Assembly: GCA_902464565.1 (NCBI GenBank)
Contig: CABQJV010000013.1
Location: forward strand, 1-49,886
Length of the DNA: 49,886 nucleotides
DNA from: an uncultured Collinsella sp.
GTDB taxonomy: Bacteria; Actinomycetota; Coriobacteriia; Coriobacteriales; Coriobacteriaceae
Reading direction: 5' to 3'
Shown here: positions 25,975-35,463 of the stretch, one piece after another
Layout of the letters: the number at the start of each line of letters is the position of its first letter
How positions within the stretch are numbered: the stretch's first letter is position 1
Program-made: the position numbers and the translations under genes
The notes under the pieces: model-generated
What the model was told of the DNA's origin: nothing
Seen by the model: only the letters and a program-made list of their open reading frames with translations
Databases searched by the model: none

Positions 25975-26010
25975 CTTATACACAAATCTAAGTCTCTATA
26001 TATAAGATTT
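25975..26010 (-). promoter_or_regulatory. clpB promoter with HspR-type operator candidate
   Basis: AAATCTAAGTC-N5-ATATAAGATTT lies at 25984-26010. On the minus strand a TATAAG box follows three bases later at 25975-25980. The same 27-bp pattern and a -10 box two bases away occur before dnaK. The outer AAATCT/AGATTT is an inverted repeat. HspR binding is inferred because hspR ends the dnaK operon. Confidence 0.7.
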
Positions 26011-26072
26011 TCTGAGTGATTGATGGATAGGGTACTGAGATGTCAGCCCGCCGCTGCCCAGGCGCACTACCA

Positions 26073-26256
26073 TCTCGATCTGTAACATCTAGCAGCCATT
26101 TTTGATCCTAGATGTTACAGATCGAGAGAAAATGACCAGTGGCAACCGTTTGTCTCAATCTGTAACATCTACTCGGCAAATAGAGCCCTATCTGTTACAA
26201 ATCGAGACAAACCGAGAACCACCACAAAGGGGACAGGCACCTTTGTGGTGGTTCTC
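26073..26256. repeat. Three-hairpin compound module, copy A
   Basis: Three palindromes stand in a row. The first has 20-bp perfect arms at 26073-26092 and 26108-26127 containing CTGTAACATCTAG. The second has 19-bp arms at 26149-26167 and 26193-26211 with two mismatches. The third has perfect 17-bp arms containing ACCACCACAAAGG at 26214-26230 and 26240-26256. A second module in the same order lies at 27141-27320, beyond the next gene. Confidence 0.9.
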
Positions 26257-26362
26257 GACGCTAACGGTCGACCATCTCGCGCCATGAGATTAAACTTGAA
26301 TTGTTCTCTGAACATATCCATTTCTGCCTATCCTCAACAGATCTTTGTCTCGAGGAGCGCAT

Positions 26363-27031
26363 ATGAAGCCGCCTCATTCCACCGGTCGCAACGTCATCGC
26401 CATTCTCGCCATACCCATCGTGATGCTCTTCCTTATCGTCATCACGCCCTTTTCTTTTGGTATCGCCTCGCCCTTCGATCTTTGCGGGATGATCGACGCC
26501 GGCTCGCGTGCCACCTCGCTCTCCTTTGTCTGCCGTGGCGTGTTCTACGAATATGCAATTCCCACCGGACTTTGGCAGTCCAAGTTACCGTTGCTCGGTC
26601 AGATCGACGGATGCTCCCCCTATTTCTGCCTTGGACCTCAGGCGCTAAACTATCTAATCGACGACCAGCCACTCGACTCCATCGGCCTTGCCTACGACTA
26701 CGCACCAAACACCGATGAGCGCCACATGAACCAAGTCCTCGACAAGATGCTTGGACAGTGCGGGCTCACCGAGGAGGCCGGTCGAACCATCTATAGCAAC
26801 CAGAAATTAAAGCGAACAGAACTCCGCCGTGTCGGAAAAATCAAAGGGCGAAACAGGGCCGCCTACTGGGATGCCTGGGCAACACGCGACAAGGGCGAAT
26901 TCGGACACAGCACCTATATGGTCACTGTCTACACCAAAGACGGAATTAAGGACAATGTTGACGATTTCGCGTCATCCAAACTCGGCATCCCCAAAACAAC
27001 CAAGCCCGCCAGCCCAGATGAAATCCTGTAG
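26363..27031 (+). CDS. Hypothetical membrane-anchored protein between repeat modules
   Basis: The 222-residue protein has an N-terminal membrane segment (VIAILAIPIVMLFLIVITPFSFGIA, about residues 11-35) followed by a likely extracytoplasmic domain with several cysteines (DLCGM, FVCRG, DGCSPYFC, GQCGL). I recognise no family. GAGGAG six bases before the ATG supports this start; an ATG six codons earlier is weaker. The gene is alone and bracketed by two directly repeated three-hairpin modules, which suggests that gene and repeats may have moved or duplicated together. Confidence 0.7.
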   Translation: MKPPHSTGRNVIAILAIPIVMLFLIVITPFSFGIASPFDLCGMIDAGSRATSLSFVCRGVFYEYAIPTGLWQSKLPLLGQIDGCSPYFCLGPQALNYLIDDQPLDSIGLAYDYAPNTDERHMNQVLDKMLGQCGLTEEAGRTIYSNQKLKRTELRRVGKIKGRNRAAYWDAWATRDKGEFGHSTYMVTVYTKDGIKDNVDDFASSKLGIPKTTKPASPDEIL

Positions 27032-27081
27032 AGACGCTCATTAGAATGTCGTTCAGCGAGCACGGCAGCATCGAGCTCGCC

Positions 27082-27320
27082 CCCCACCACCATAAAGGAG
27101 ACAGGAGCCTTTGTGGTGATCTTCGGCCCCGGCGTTCACCATCTCAATCTGTAACATCTAGCGGCCGTTTTTGGGTCCAGATGTTACGGATCGAGATGAA
27201 TTGTTTAGCAGTGCCCGTTTATCTAGATCCGTAACAACCACTCGGCAAATAAGGGTCTACCTATTACAGAACGAGACAAACCGCGACCACCACAAAGGTG
27301 CCTGCCCCCTTTGTGGTGGT
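27082..27320. repeat. Three-hairpin compound module, copy B, with an extra hairpin
   Basis: The order matches copy A: ATCTCAATCTGTAACATCTAG with CCAGATGTTACGGATCGAGAT, then a decayed second hairpin still containing ACTCGGCAAATA, then ACCACCACAAAGG with CCTTTGTGGTGGT at 27286-27320. An additional CCACCACCATAAAGG hairpin stands in front at 27082-27118. Copy B is more diverged than copy A. Confidence 0.85.
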
Positions 27321-27415
27321 TTTCGACAAAAAGGAGCCGCCCCGATAACAGAGGCGGCATCAAGCAAGTCTATTTATTAGCGTCCCTCAAGGCCCAACGA
27401 GAACGCAGAAATGTA

Positions 27416-27488
27416 GCCCGGGGCTACCCTTTCCCGAACGCGACCCTCGCTAAGCGCGTGAGCGGGCGGGAAAAGGTAAGCCCCGGGC
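27416..27488. terminator. Long imperfect hairpin downstream of the hydratase gene
   Basis: GCCCGGGGCTACCCTTTCCCG and the facing CGGGAAAAGGTAAGCCCCGGGC pair over about 20 bases around a 30-base loop. It begins about 15 bases beyond the hydratase stop and could end or stabilise that transcript. No T tract follows. Confidence 0.5.
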
Positions 27489-27503
27489 GGACAATTAAGT
27501 GCG

Positions 27504-29801
27504 TTACTCGGCAGCGGCCTTGAACTTGTTGTAGTTGATCAGGCAGCCAGCCTTGACGATGGCACGCTCCTCTGCCGTCATGTCGGCAATGTAGAGCTCA
27601 ATCTGCTCGACCGTGCCGTCGGCACGCACCACGTAGGCGACGATGTTCTGCAGATCGCCATCGAGCGCGGCGCGGATACCCGGCACAAAGACGTAGTCGC
27701 CCACCTTAAAGTTGGGCTCGGCCTCCATCTGGAAGGGCACCATGCCCCAGTTCATCACGTTGGAGCGATAGCGCTTGGTGGCGTACTCGTGGACGAGGTT
27801 GGCCAGGCCGCCAATTACGCGCTGGCAGCTCGCGGCCTGCTCGCGAGCAGAGCCGTCGCCCGGCTTCTTGGCGTAGAGCATGGAGCCGTACTCGGTCGCC
27901 TTGGCATCTGCCGCGACGCCCGCACCAGCCAGCGCCTCAAACACGCCGGCAAGCTCGGCATCGAGTGCCGCCAGGTCACCCGCGGACTCGCCAGCCACGC
28001 GGCGCTTCTCCACGGCGTCGACTTCCTTGGAACGACCCACGTAGGCCGGGTCGCGACGGCTGAGCGTAAACTCGGCCAGACCCAACGGGTTGGAGCGGAA
28101 GGAGCTCGTCTCGCCCGAGGGAATGAGCTCGTCAGTCGTGGTGACCGGGTCCATGATCTTGGAGCACACCTTGAGCAGGATATCGTCGCCGAGAGGCTCC
28201 ATCGCGGGCCACGGCTTGATGTTGGGACCCTCGACCAGCTCGTCGGCAGGCTCCGCCTTGCCAAAGCCCCAGTACACGCGCTTCTTGTACGGCGCGTCGT
28301 CAAAGGTGTACTCGCAGGCCTCGTTCCAAGTCTCCTCGGGCAGGTCAGTCGCCGGCGTCAGGACGCCGCCGTTGGCAGCCGTCGCCGCAATGGAGCGGGC
28401 ATCCATCAGGGCCACGGCGCTCAGCTGGCCATTACCCGGCTTGGAACCCTCGCGGTTGGGGAAATTGCGCGTGGTGTGGCGGATCGAAAGGCCGTTGTTG
28501 GCAGGCGTGTCACCGGCACCAAAGCACGGGCCGCAGAATGCCGTGCGCACGATCGCGCCGGCCTCCATAAGGTCGTAGATATAGCCGCGGCGTGTAAGCT
28601 CGAGTGCCACGGGCTGGCTCGTGGGATAGACCGACAGCGAGAACTCGCCGCAGCCGGTGTTAGCGCCCCTGAGCACGCGAGCAGCCTGGACCACGGAGTC
28701 GTAGTTGCCGCCCGAGCAGCCGGCGATAACGCCCTGCTGCACGCGCAGCTTGCCGTCGACGATCTTGTCGAGCAGACTAAAGTGCGTCTTGCCCTCGCCG
28801 ATCTTGGCGGCCTCAAGCTCCACCTCGTGCAGGATGTCCTCGAGGTTCTCGTTGAGCTCGTCGATCTCAAAGCCGTTGGAAGGATGGAACGGCAGCGCGA
28901 TCATGGGCTTGATGCTCGACAGATCGACTTCGACGCAGCCGTCGTAGTAGGCAACATCGGCGGGCTTGAGCTCGCGGTAGTCCTCGCCGCGGCCGTGCAT
29001 GGTCAAAAACGCGTGCGTGTCCTCGTCGGTGGCCCAGATGCTCGACAGGCAGGTGGTCTCGGTGGTCATGACATCGACGCCGTTGCGGTAGTCGGTCGTC
29101 ATGCTCGCGATGCCGGGGCCCACAAACTCCATGACCTTGTTCTTAACGTAGCCCTTGGCAAAGACTGCCTTGATGATGGCGAGCGCCACATCGTGCGGGC
29201 CGACGCCGGGACGCGGGGCACCCGTGAGGTAGATGGCCACGACGCCGGGATAGGCGACATCGTAGGTGTCACACAGCAGCTGCTTTGCCAGCTCGCCGCC
29301 GCCCTCGCCAACGGCCATGGTGCCCAGAGCGCCGTAGCGGGTGTGCGAGTCGGAACCCAGAATCATCTTGCCGCAACCGGCGAAGTTCTCACGCATAAAG
29401 GAGTGGATGACGGCGATGTGCGGCGGAACGAAGATGCCGCCGTACTTCTTGGCCGCAGAAAGGCCAAAGACGTGGTCGTCCTCGTTGATGGTGCCGCCCA
29501 CGGCGCACAGCGAGTTATGGCAGTTGGTGAGCACGTAGGGCAGCGGGAACTGCTCCATGCCCGAGGCGCGCGCCGTCTGGATGATGCCGACAAAGGTGAT
29601 GTCGTGGCTCGCCATGGCGTCGAAGCGAATCTTGAGCGCCTCGGGGTCGCCGGACGTGTTGTGTGCTTGAAGGATCGAATACGCGATGGTGCCGCGCTTG
29701 GCATCCTCGGGCGTCTGCTTAATACCGCGCTCGGCAGCCTCGACCGCAGGCACAACCTCGCTGCCGCCGCGCAGGTAGATGCCGTCCTCGTACAGCTTGA
29801 C
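27504..29801 (-). CDS. Aconitase-superfamily hydratase (YbhJ-like)
   Basis: The 765-residue enzyme belongs to the aconitase superfamily of [4Fe-4S] hydratases. Family segments include LTNCHNSLCAVGGTINEDDHVFGL, seen in blocks, then ILGSDSHTRYGALGTMAVGEGGGELAKQLL, GCSGGNYDSVVQAARVLRGAN and FCGPCFGAGDTPANNGLS. Cluster cysteines are likely those in AGCSGG and CGPC. A swivel-type domain ends the protein (YRSNVMNWGMVPF). It resembles E. coli YbhJ more than AcnA or AcnB, so the substrate may not be citrate. GGGAG precedes the ATG giving MVKLYEDG; the frame stays open 35 codons further upstream. Confidence 0.82.
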   Translation of the reverse strand, partial: VKLYEDGIYLRGGSEVVPAVEAAERGIKQTPEDAKRGTIAYSILQAHNTSGDPEALKIRFDAMASHDITFVGIIQTARASGMEQFPLPYVLTNCHNSLCAVGGTINEDDHVFGLSAAKKYGGIFVPPHIAVIHSFMRENFAGCGKMILGSDSHTRYGALGTMAVGEGGGELAKQLLCDTYDVAYPGVVAIYLTGAPRPGVGPHDVALAIIKAVFAKGYVKNKVMEFVGPGIASMTTDYRNGVDVMTTETTCLSSIWATDEDTHAFLTMHGRGEDYRELKPADVAYYDGCVEVDLSSIKPMIALPFHPSNGFEIDELNENLEDILHEVELEAAKIGEGKTHFSLLDKIVDGKLRVQQGVIAGCSGGNYDSVVQAARVLRGANTGCGEFSLSVYPTSQPVALELTRRGYIYDLMEAGAIVRTAFCGPCFGAGDTPANNGLSIRHTTRNFPNREGSKPGNGQLSAVALMDARSIAATAANGGVLTPATDLPEETWNEACEYTFDDAPYKKRVYWGFGKAEPADELVEGPNIKPWPAMEPLGDDILLKVCSKIMDPVTTTDELIPSGETSSFRSNPLGLAEFTLSRRDPAYVGRSKEVDAVEKRRVAGESAGDLAALDAELAGVFEALAGAGVAADAKATEYGSMLYAKKPGDGSAREQAASCQRVIGGLANLVHEYATKRYRSNVMNWGMVPFQMEAEPNFKVGDYVFVPGIRAALDGDLQNIVAYVVRADGTVEQIELYIADMTAEERAIVKAGCLINYNKFKAAAE

Positions 29802-30038
29802 CATACTGTCTCCCACTCTGCCCAAGAGATTTGGGCGCATAGCATACATTCGTTCAATATCGTGCCATAGAACGGTTGCGAGTGGGTTACGAATCTGCGC
29901 GTTCACTTTATCTCAGTAAAGTAAAGGACGAGCCCCTTGCATCACTCTCCTGACAAGGAGTGTCCCAAAGTGCCGGCACAAAAGGAACGTCCCCAAGTGC
30001 CAGCCAAAGCGACGTCGCAGGTTGAGGACGGACAGCGA
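29802..30038. other. Intergenic region with short GGCAC-type hairpins
   Basis: No gene is seen. GGCACAAAAGGAACGTCCCCAAGTGCC-type sequence at 29975-30001 forms a small hairpin with GGCAC/GTGCC ends. ACAAGGAGTGTCCC just before it recurs at the far right end of the window near 49800. The hydratase promoter should also lie here but I cannot place it. Confidence 0.45.
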
Positions 30039-30138
30039 GCGACGTCCAGAGCGAACAAGTTGGCATGAAAAAGGCAAGGCATAGACCTTCTGGTCATGCC
30101 TTGCCTTTTGAATGACAAATTGTCGCTCTGGACGTCGC
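30039..30138. repeat. Nested 100-bp palindrome with terminator core
   Basis: Outer arms GCGACGTCCAGAGCGA (30039-30054) and the facing TCGCTCTGGACGTCGC (30123-30138) enclose an inner hairpin, AAAAGGCAAGGCAT with ATGCCTTGCCTTTT. The whole forms one long nested stem. Confidence 0.85.
30069..30109 (-). terminator. Terminator of the dnaK-hspR operon
   Basis: The stem AAAAGGCAAGGCAT/ATGCCTTGCCTTTT continues with GACC/GGTC around TTCT and ends in TTTT on either strand. It is the first strong terminator after hspR. A second 12-bp stem, GTTACGCCGTTC with GAACGGCGTAAC at 30152-30179, directly abuts the hspR stop. Confidence 0.8.
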
Positions 30139-30179
30139 GCAGCGTCGAGCCGTTACGCCGTTCGGCAGAACGGCGTAAC

Positions 30180-30596
30180 CTACAGATCCCCGCCGGCGCC
30201 CAGCAGCTTGCGCATGACTTGCTCGGGGTTAACTGAGCCGTCGCGCGGGGCCAGGGCGGTGATCTTCTTTTGCATCTTGTACTCGTGCAGCTCGTCCTCG
30301 AGCTGGCGTACGCGGGCGCGGAGCTTTTCGTTCTCGCGCTCGCGCTCCTCGGCACGCTCCTTCATATCGAGGATGCGCACCACGCCGGCAAGGTTGATGC
30401 CCTCGTCGGTCAGCTGGTTGATAAGCTCCAGGCGCTCGATATCGGCACGCGAATACAGACGCGTGTTGCCGCCCGAGCGCTGGGGGTTCACCAGGCCCTT
30501 GGACTCGTAGACGCGCAGAGTCTGCGGATGCATGCCGGTCAACTCGGCCGCCACGCTGATCATGTACAGCGGTTTATTCCTATTGTCCTCGGCCAT
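30180..30596 (-). CDS. hspR: HspR, MerR-family heat-shock repressor
   Basis: The 138-residue protein has an N-terminal MerR helix-turn-helix (ISVAAELTGMHPQTLRVYESKGLV) followed by RSGGNTRLYSRADIERL, then a coiled coil (EERERENEKLRARVRQLEDEL). This is the HspR pattern. In actinobacteria HspR represses the dnaK operon and clpB and needs DnaK as co-repressor. Here it is the last gene of dnaK-grpE-dnaJ-hspR, which fits autoregulation. The likely operators before dnaK and clpB differ from the classical HAIR box. Confidence 0.92.
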   Translation of the reverse strand: MAEDNRNKPLYMISVAAELTGMHPQTLRVYESKGLVNPQRSGGNTRLYSRADIERLELINQLTDEGINLAGVVRILDMKERAEERERENEKLRARVRQLEDELHEYKMQKKITALAPRDGSVNPEQVMRKLLGAGGDL

Positions 30597-30668
30597 GCTA
30601 CCTGACCCCTTTCCGTCTCGTTATCGTCCATCATAAGCCCGCGGGCGCGGGTGTGCGCCACGACCGCC

Positions 30669-31634
30669 CTAGTACGTCGCCTTGTAACGGTTGACCTTCT
30701 CGCGATAGTCGCGCGTGTCAGCCTCGCGCAGCTTGGTCATGGCATCGCGCTCGTCATCGGACAGGTTCGTGGGAACCTGCACCTTGATCTCGACGAGCAG
30801 CGCACCCGTACGGCCACGGTGCTTAACGTCGGGCGCCCCCATCTCTTTAAAGCGGAACTTCTTGCCCGTCTGGGTGCCAGCGGGCACCTTCAGACGAACC
30901 GTCGCGCCGCCGGGCGTGGGCACGTCCACCGTGCAGCCGAGCGCCGCCTCGTAGACCGAGACCGGTACCTCCATGGTCACATCGGCGCCCTTGCGCTTAA
31001 ACAGCGGGTGCTCCTCCACATGCGTGGTCACGACCAGGTCGCCGCGCTCGCCGCCGGCAACGCCATACTCGCCGCGACGCTTGTAGCGCAGCTTGCCGCC
31101 ATCGACCGCGCCCGCAGGCACCGAAACCGTGATGGTCTGCTGCTCGCCCGTCGAGGGAATGCGGTAAGTGACCTTGTGTGTCACGCCGCGAAACGCGTCC
31201 TCGGCCGTCACGTCGACAGTCAGCGACAGGTCGCCGCCCTTGCGCGCGCGGTTGCGGCCCGCACCGGCACCGGCAGCGCCCGCGGCCCCGGCAAAGCCCG
31301 AGCCCCAATCGCTGCCCCAGGCGCCGTTGCCGCTAAAGATGCTGTCGAAGATATCGCCCCAGCCGCTCGCGCCGGCACCGGCGCCGTAGCCACCGCTATA
31401 CGCGCCGCCCGCGCCCGGCATGCCGCCAAACATGAGCATCTGGTCGTACTCTTTGCGCTTCTTCTCGTCCGAAAGCGTCTCGTAGGCCTCGCTGATCTCC
31501 TTGAACTTGGCCTCGTCGCCGCCGGCATCGGGGTGATATTTTTGCGCGAGCTTGCGAAACGCGCTCTTGATCTCTTTGTCGGAGGCGCTCTTGGATACGC
31601 CCAGGATGTCATAGAAGGTTTTGCCTGCAGCCAT
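30669..31634 (-). CDS. dnaJ: DnaJ-family co-chaperone without zinc fingers (CbpA-like)
   Basis: The 321-residue co-chaperone stimulates DnaK. The J domain occupies residues 5-70 with HPD at 34-36. A long Gly/Ala/Ser-rich linker follows (GGMPGAGGAYSGGYGAGAGASGWG). The C-terminal substrate domains begin near residue 130 (GGDLSLTVDVTAEDAFRG). The four CxxCxGxG repeats of classical DnaJ are absent, so it is of the CbpA or type II design despite its position in the dnaK operon. Its start follows the grpE stop by about 110 bases containing a hairpin. Confidence 0.92.
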   Translation of the reverse strand: MAAGKTFYDILGVSKSASDKEIKSAFRKLAQKYHPDAGGDEAKFKEISEAYETLSDEKKRKEYDQMLMFGGMPGAGGAYSGGYGAGAGASGWGDIFDSIFSGNGAWGSDWGSGFAGAAGAAGAGAGRNRARKGGDLSLTVDVTAEDAFRGVTHKVTYRIPSTGEQQTITVSVPAGAVDGGKLRYKRRGEYGVAGGERGDLVVTTHVEEHPLFKRKGADVTMEVPVSVYEAALGCTVDVPTPGGATVRLKVPAGTQTGKKFRFKEMGAPDVKHRGRTGALLVEIKVQVPTNLSDDERDAMTKLREADTRDYREKVNRYKATY

Positions 31635-31707
31635 CGTAGCTCCTCTCCTGTTACATCCGCCGCCCCTGCGGACGGCGGCTCATGCTGTCATATGGCACTT
31701 GGCCAGA

Positions 31708-31737
31708 AAGGGCCCCGGGTGTTGCCCCGGGGCCCTT
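31708..31737 (-). terminator. Hairpin between grpE and dnaJ
   Basis: A perfect 12-bp stem, AAGGGCCCCGGG with CCCGGGGCCCTT, follows grpE and runs into TTCTGG on the minus strand. It may lower dnaJ-hspR expression relative to dnaK-grpE, or protect the upstream message. Confidence 0.75.
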
Positions 31738-31742
31738 CTCAA

Positions 31743-32585
31743 TTACTCCTCGGTGCTCTCGGCCGTATCGGCCGTAGCATCCTCGGGCGCCGCTTCGGGC
31801 TCCGGTGCGGGGCGCTTCTCGCCACCGTAGGTCACCGTCACCATGGCGGAACGCAGGATGCGATCCGCCATGCGGTAGCCCTTCTGGTACACGTCGTTGA
31901 CGGTCTCGTCGTACTGCGATGCGTCCTCGACGCGGCCCACAGCCTGGTGCTCGAGCGGATCGAACGCCTCGCCCTTGGGGTCGATGGGCTCAACGCCCTC
32001 GTGCGCAAACACATCAAGCAGCTTGGCATGCACCGCGTCGACGCCGTCGACGAACTGCTTAAAGTCGTCGGAAAGCTCTTGGCTGCGGGCATGGTCGATC
32101 GCGCGCTCGATATCGTCGATCACCGGCAACAGCGCGGTGACAAGCTTCTCGGTCGCGCGCTCGCGCTCGGCGATGCGCTCGTTGGCAGTACGGCGACGGA
32201 AGTTCTCCCAGTCGGCCTGCAGACGAGCGGTGCGCTCGGTAGCGTCCTTCGCCTTGTCCTCGGCGGCCTTCTGAGCCTCTGCCGCAGCATCGAGCTCATT
32301 GCGCACGTCGGCAAGCTCCTTTTGGGCCTGCTCGAACTTGAGCTTAAAGTCGTTGTCGGCGGCTTCCTCACCGGCGCGGATAGCGGCTTCCACCATCTCG
32401 TCCTCGGTCATCGTCGCCTCCTTGTTGGAATCCTCTACCTGGTTCTCGGCAGCCTCGGCGGCCGGGGCCTCGTTGGCCTCGGTAACGTCTGCGGCCTCTA
32501 CGGGAATCTTCACGTCCTTCTCCTCAGAGTCAACGGGGGCGGCGCCAGCGGCAGCCGCCTCCGTGCGAGCTTTACGGGCGGACAT
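31743..32585 (-). CDS. grpE: GrpE, nucleotide exchange factor for DnaK
   Basis: The 280-residue protein releases ADP from DnaK. The conserved GrpE core is in the second half: a long helix (RTARLQADWENFRRRTANE), LLPVIDDIERAI, and the β-domain with FDPLEHQAVGRVED and VYQKGYRMADRILRSAMVTV. The first ~110 residues are low-complexity Ala/Glu/Asp and then helical, which makes the protein longer than usual. The C-terminus is also acidic. It starts two bases after the dnaK stop, so the pair is tightly coupled. Confidence 0.95.
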   Translation of the reverse strand: MSARKARTEAAAAGAAPVDSEEKDVKIPVEAADVTEANEAPAAEAAENQVEDSNKEATMTEDEMVEAAIRAGEEAADNDFKLKFEQAQKELADVRNELDAAAEAQKAAEDKAKDATERTARLQADWENFRRRTANERIAERERATEKLVTALLPVIDDIERAIDHARSQELSDDFKQFVDGVDAVHAKLLDVFAHEGVEPIDPKGEAFDPLEHQAVGRVEDASQYDETVNDVYQKGYRMADRILRSAMVTVTYGGEKRPAPEPEAAPEDATADTAESTEE

Positions 32586-32587
32586 GA

Positions 32588-34480
<1,893 letters not shown>

Positions 34481-34581
34481 TAGAAATTCCCTCTCTCTTG
34501 TGCGTTTGCACCGACTCGGCGGTCTGCCGCGCGGTGTTTCGGCTTGTCTTTCAGGATGTAGTGTATCCCCTTATGGGCCGG

Positions 34582-34616
34582 AATATACAAAATCTAAGTC
34601 AATTCATATAAGATTT
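34582..34616 (-). promoter_or_regulatory. dnaK promoter with HspR-type operator candidate
   Basis: AAATCTAAGTC-N5-ATATAAGATTT at 34590-34616 is identical outside the five central bases to the element before clpB. A TATATT box on the minus strand at 34582-34587 follows it directly. The overlap with the promoter fits repression. Confidence 0.7.
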
Positions 34617-34742
34617 CTTATTGCTGAGAGTTTAGGTTCTTAAATGCGCAGGTAAACGCGTTGTTGGAGTTCTCGGCAAATCTATCGAGATCTATGTAGA
34701 GATGGCTGAGGTTTGGGTCCGAGGGTGCCTGGGGGCCGTCTT

Positions 34743-34852
34743 GCGGAAAGCTCATCCCGGTTTGAGCGTGGATTCCGGGTCGCATTTTCCGCTAGCGGGC
34801 CTAACCGGAAACTGCAACCCGTTTTTCGACAAAATAATGGGATGCGGTTTCC
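34743..34852. repeat. Two GGGATGCG/GGGTCGC-type hairpins
   Basis: GCGGAAAGCTCATCCCGG faces CCGGGTCGCATTTTCCGC (34743-34792), and GGAAACTGCAACCCG faces GGGATGCGGTTTCC (34807-34852). Three more units of the same pattern occur at the right end of the window. The rest of the 600-base gap between dnaK and the ferredoxin gene shows no gene. Confidence 0.8.
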
Positions 34853-34987
34853 GCAAGCACGCTCAATCGCCCTATATTTCAAGTCACCTTTAGCTAACAT
34901 TTATGCAGCTCAACGGCCCCACCTGCGCGTTTTTTAGTAAACCTTGGCATACTCGGCGAACGGTATGAAGATGCCGGCCAGAGGGTA

Positions 34988-35015
34988 TTGCAAACGGTCG
35001 CTCCCGTGGTATGTT
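34988..35015 (+). promoter_or_regulatory. Possible promoter of the ferredoxin gene
   Basis: TTGCAA and TATGTT are separated by 16 bases and lie about 60 bases before the ferredoxin ATG. This is a reasonable sigma-70-type match, not proven. Confidence 0.4.
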
Positions 35016-35076
35016 TTTGCCCGAATCAAACCGGCGCGCATCGCCTGTAGCGTCGGTCAACAGAGAGGAAACTACC

Positions 35077-35262
35077 ATGGCTCATCCCGTAATTGATGCC
35101 GACGAGTGCATCGCTTGTGGCGTTTGCGTCGACTCCTGCCCCGCTGGCGTTCTGGAGCTCCAGGACGTCGCTACCGTCGCTGACGAGGACTCCTGCGTCG
35201 CCTGTGGCGCTTGCCAGGACGCTTGCCCCGCTGGCGCGATCACCGAGATCGTCGAGGAGTAA
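35077..35262 (+). CDS. 2[4Fe-4S] ferredoxin
   Basis: The 61-residue protein has two classical cluster motifs, CIACGVCVDSCPAG and CVACGACQDACPAG, giving eight cysteines for two [4Fe-4S] clusters. Such ferredoxins carry low-potential electrons in anaerobes, for example for pyruvate oxidoreductase or hydrogenase. GAGAGGAA precedes the ATG giving MAHPVIDADEC; an upstream in-frame ATG would add 22 residues without support. It stands alone between two strong intergenic structures and has its own terminator. Confidence 0.95.
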   Translation: MAHPVIDADECIACGVCVDSCPAGVLELQDVATVADEDSCVACGACQDACPAGAITEIVEE

Positions 35263-35303
35263 CAACTCCCCCACTTGCACACTCAAAAGTACACCGTGCA
35301 CAA

Positions 35304-35341
35304 AAAAGGAGGCTTCCGCATCGCCGCGGAGGCCTCCTTTT
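35304..35341 (+). terminator. Rho-independent terminator after ferredoxin
   Basis: AAAAGGAGGCTTCCGC pairs with GCGGAGGCCTCCTTTT, with one G-T pair and a six-base loop, and ends in TTTT. Confidence 0.9.
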
Positions 35342-35379
35342 GCATATGTGGGCAGCTAATTTGGAGCGGGACCCTTGGC

Positions 35380-35447
35380 AGTTGCGGTGGAATAGTTCCT
35401 GTATTATGTCTTGGATGCCGATTTTAGGAACTATTTCACCGCAACTT
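35380..35447. repeat. Dispersed ~70-bp hairpin repeat, copy 4
   Basis: AGTTGCGGTGGAATAGTTCCT faces AGGAACTATTTCACCGCAACT after 25 bases. Its arms are identical to copy 1 while the loop differs. It lies between the converging ferredoxin and niaR genes, 16 bases from the niaR stop. Confidence 0.85.
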
Positions 35448-35463
35448 ATAGATGCGGCGTCGA

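Noticed and set aside
26073..27320. CRISPR array
   Set aside because: The repeats are individual palindromes of differing sequence and spacing, with two ordered copies only. There are no regular repeat-spacer units and no cas genes.
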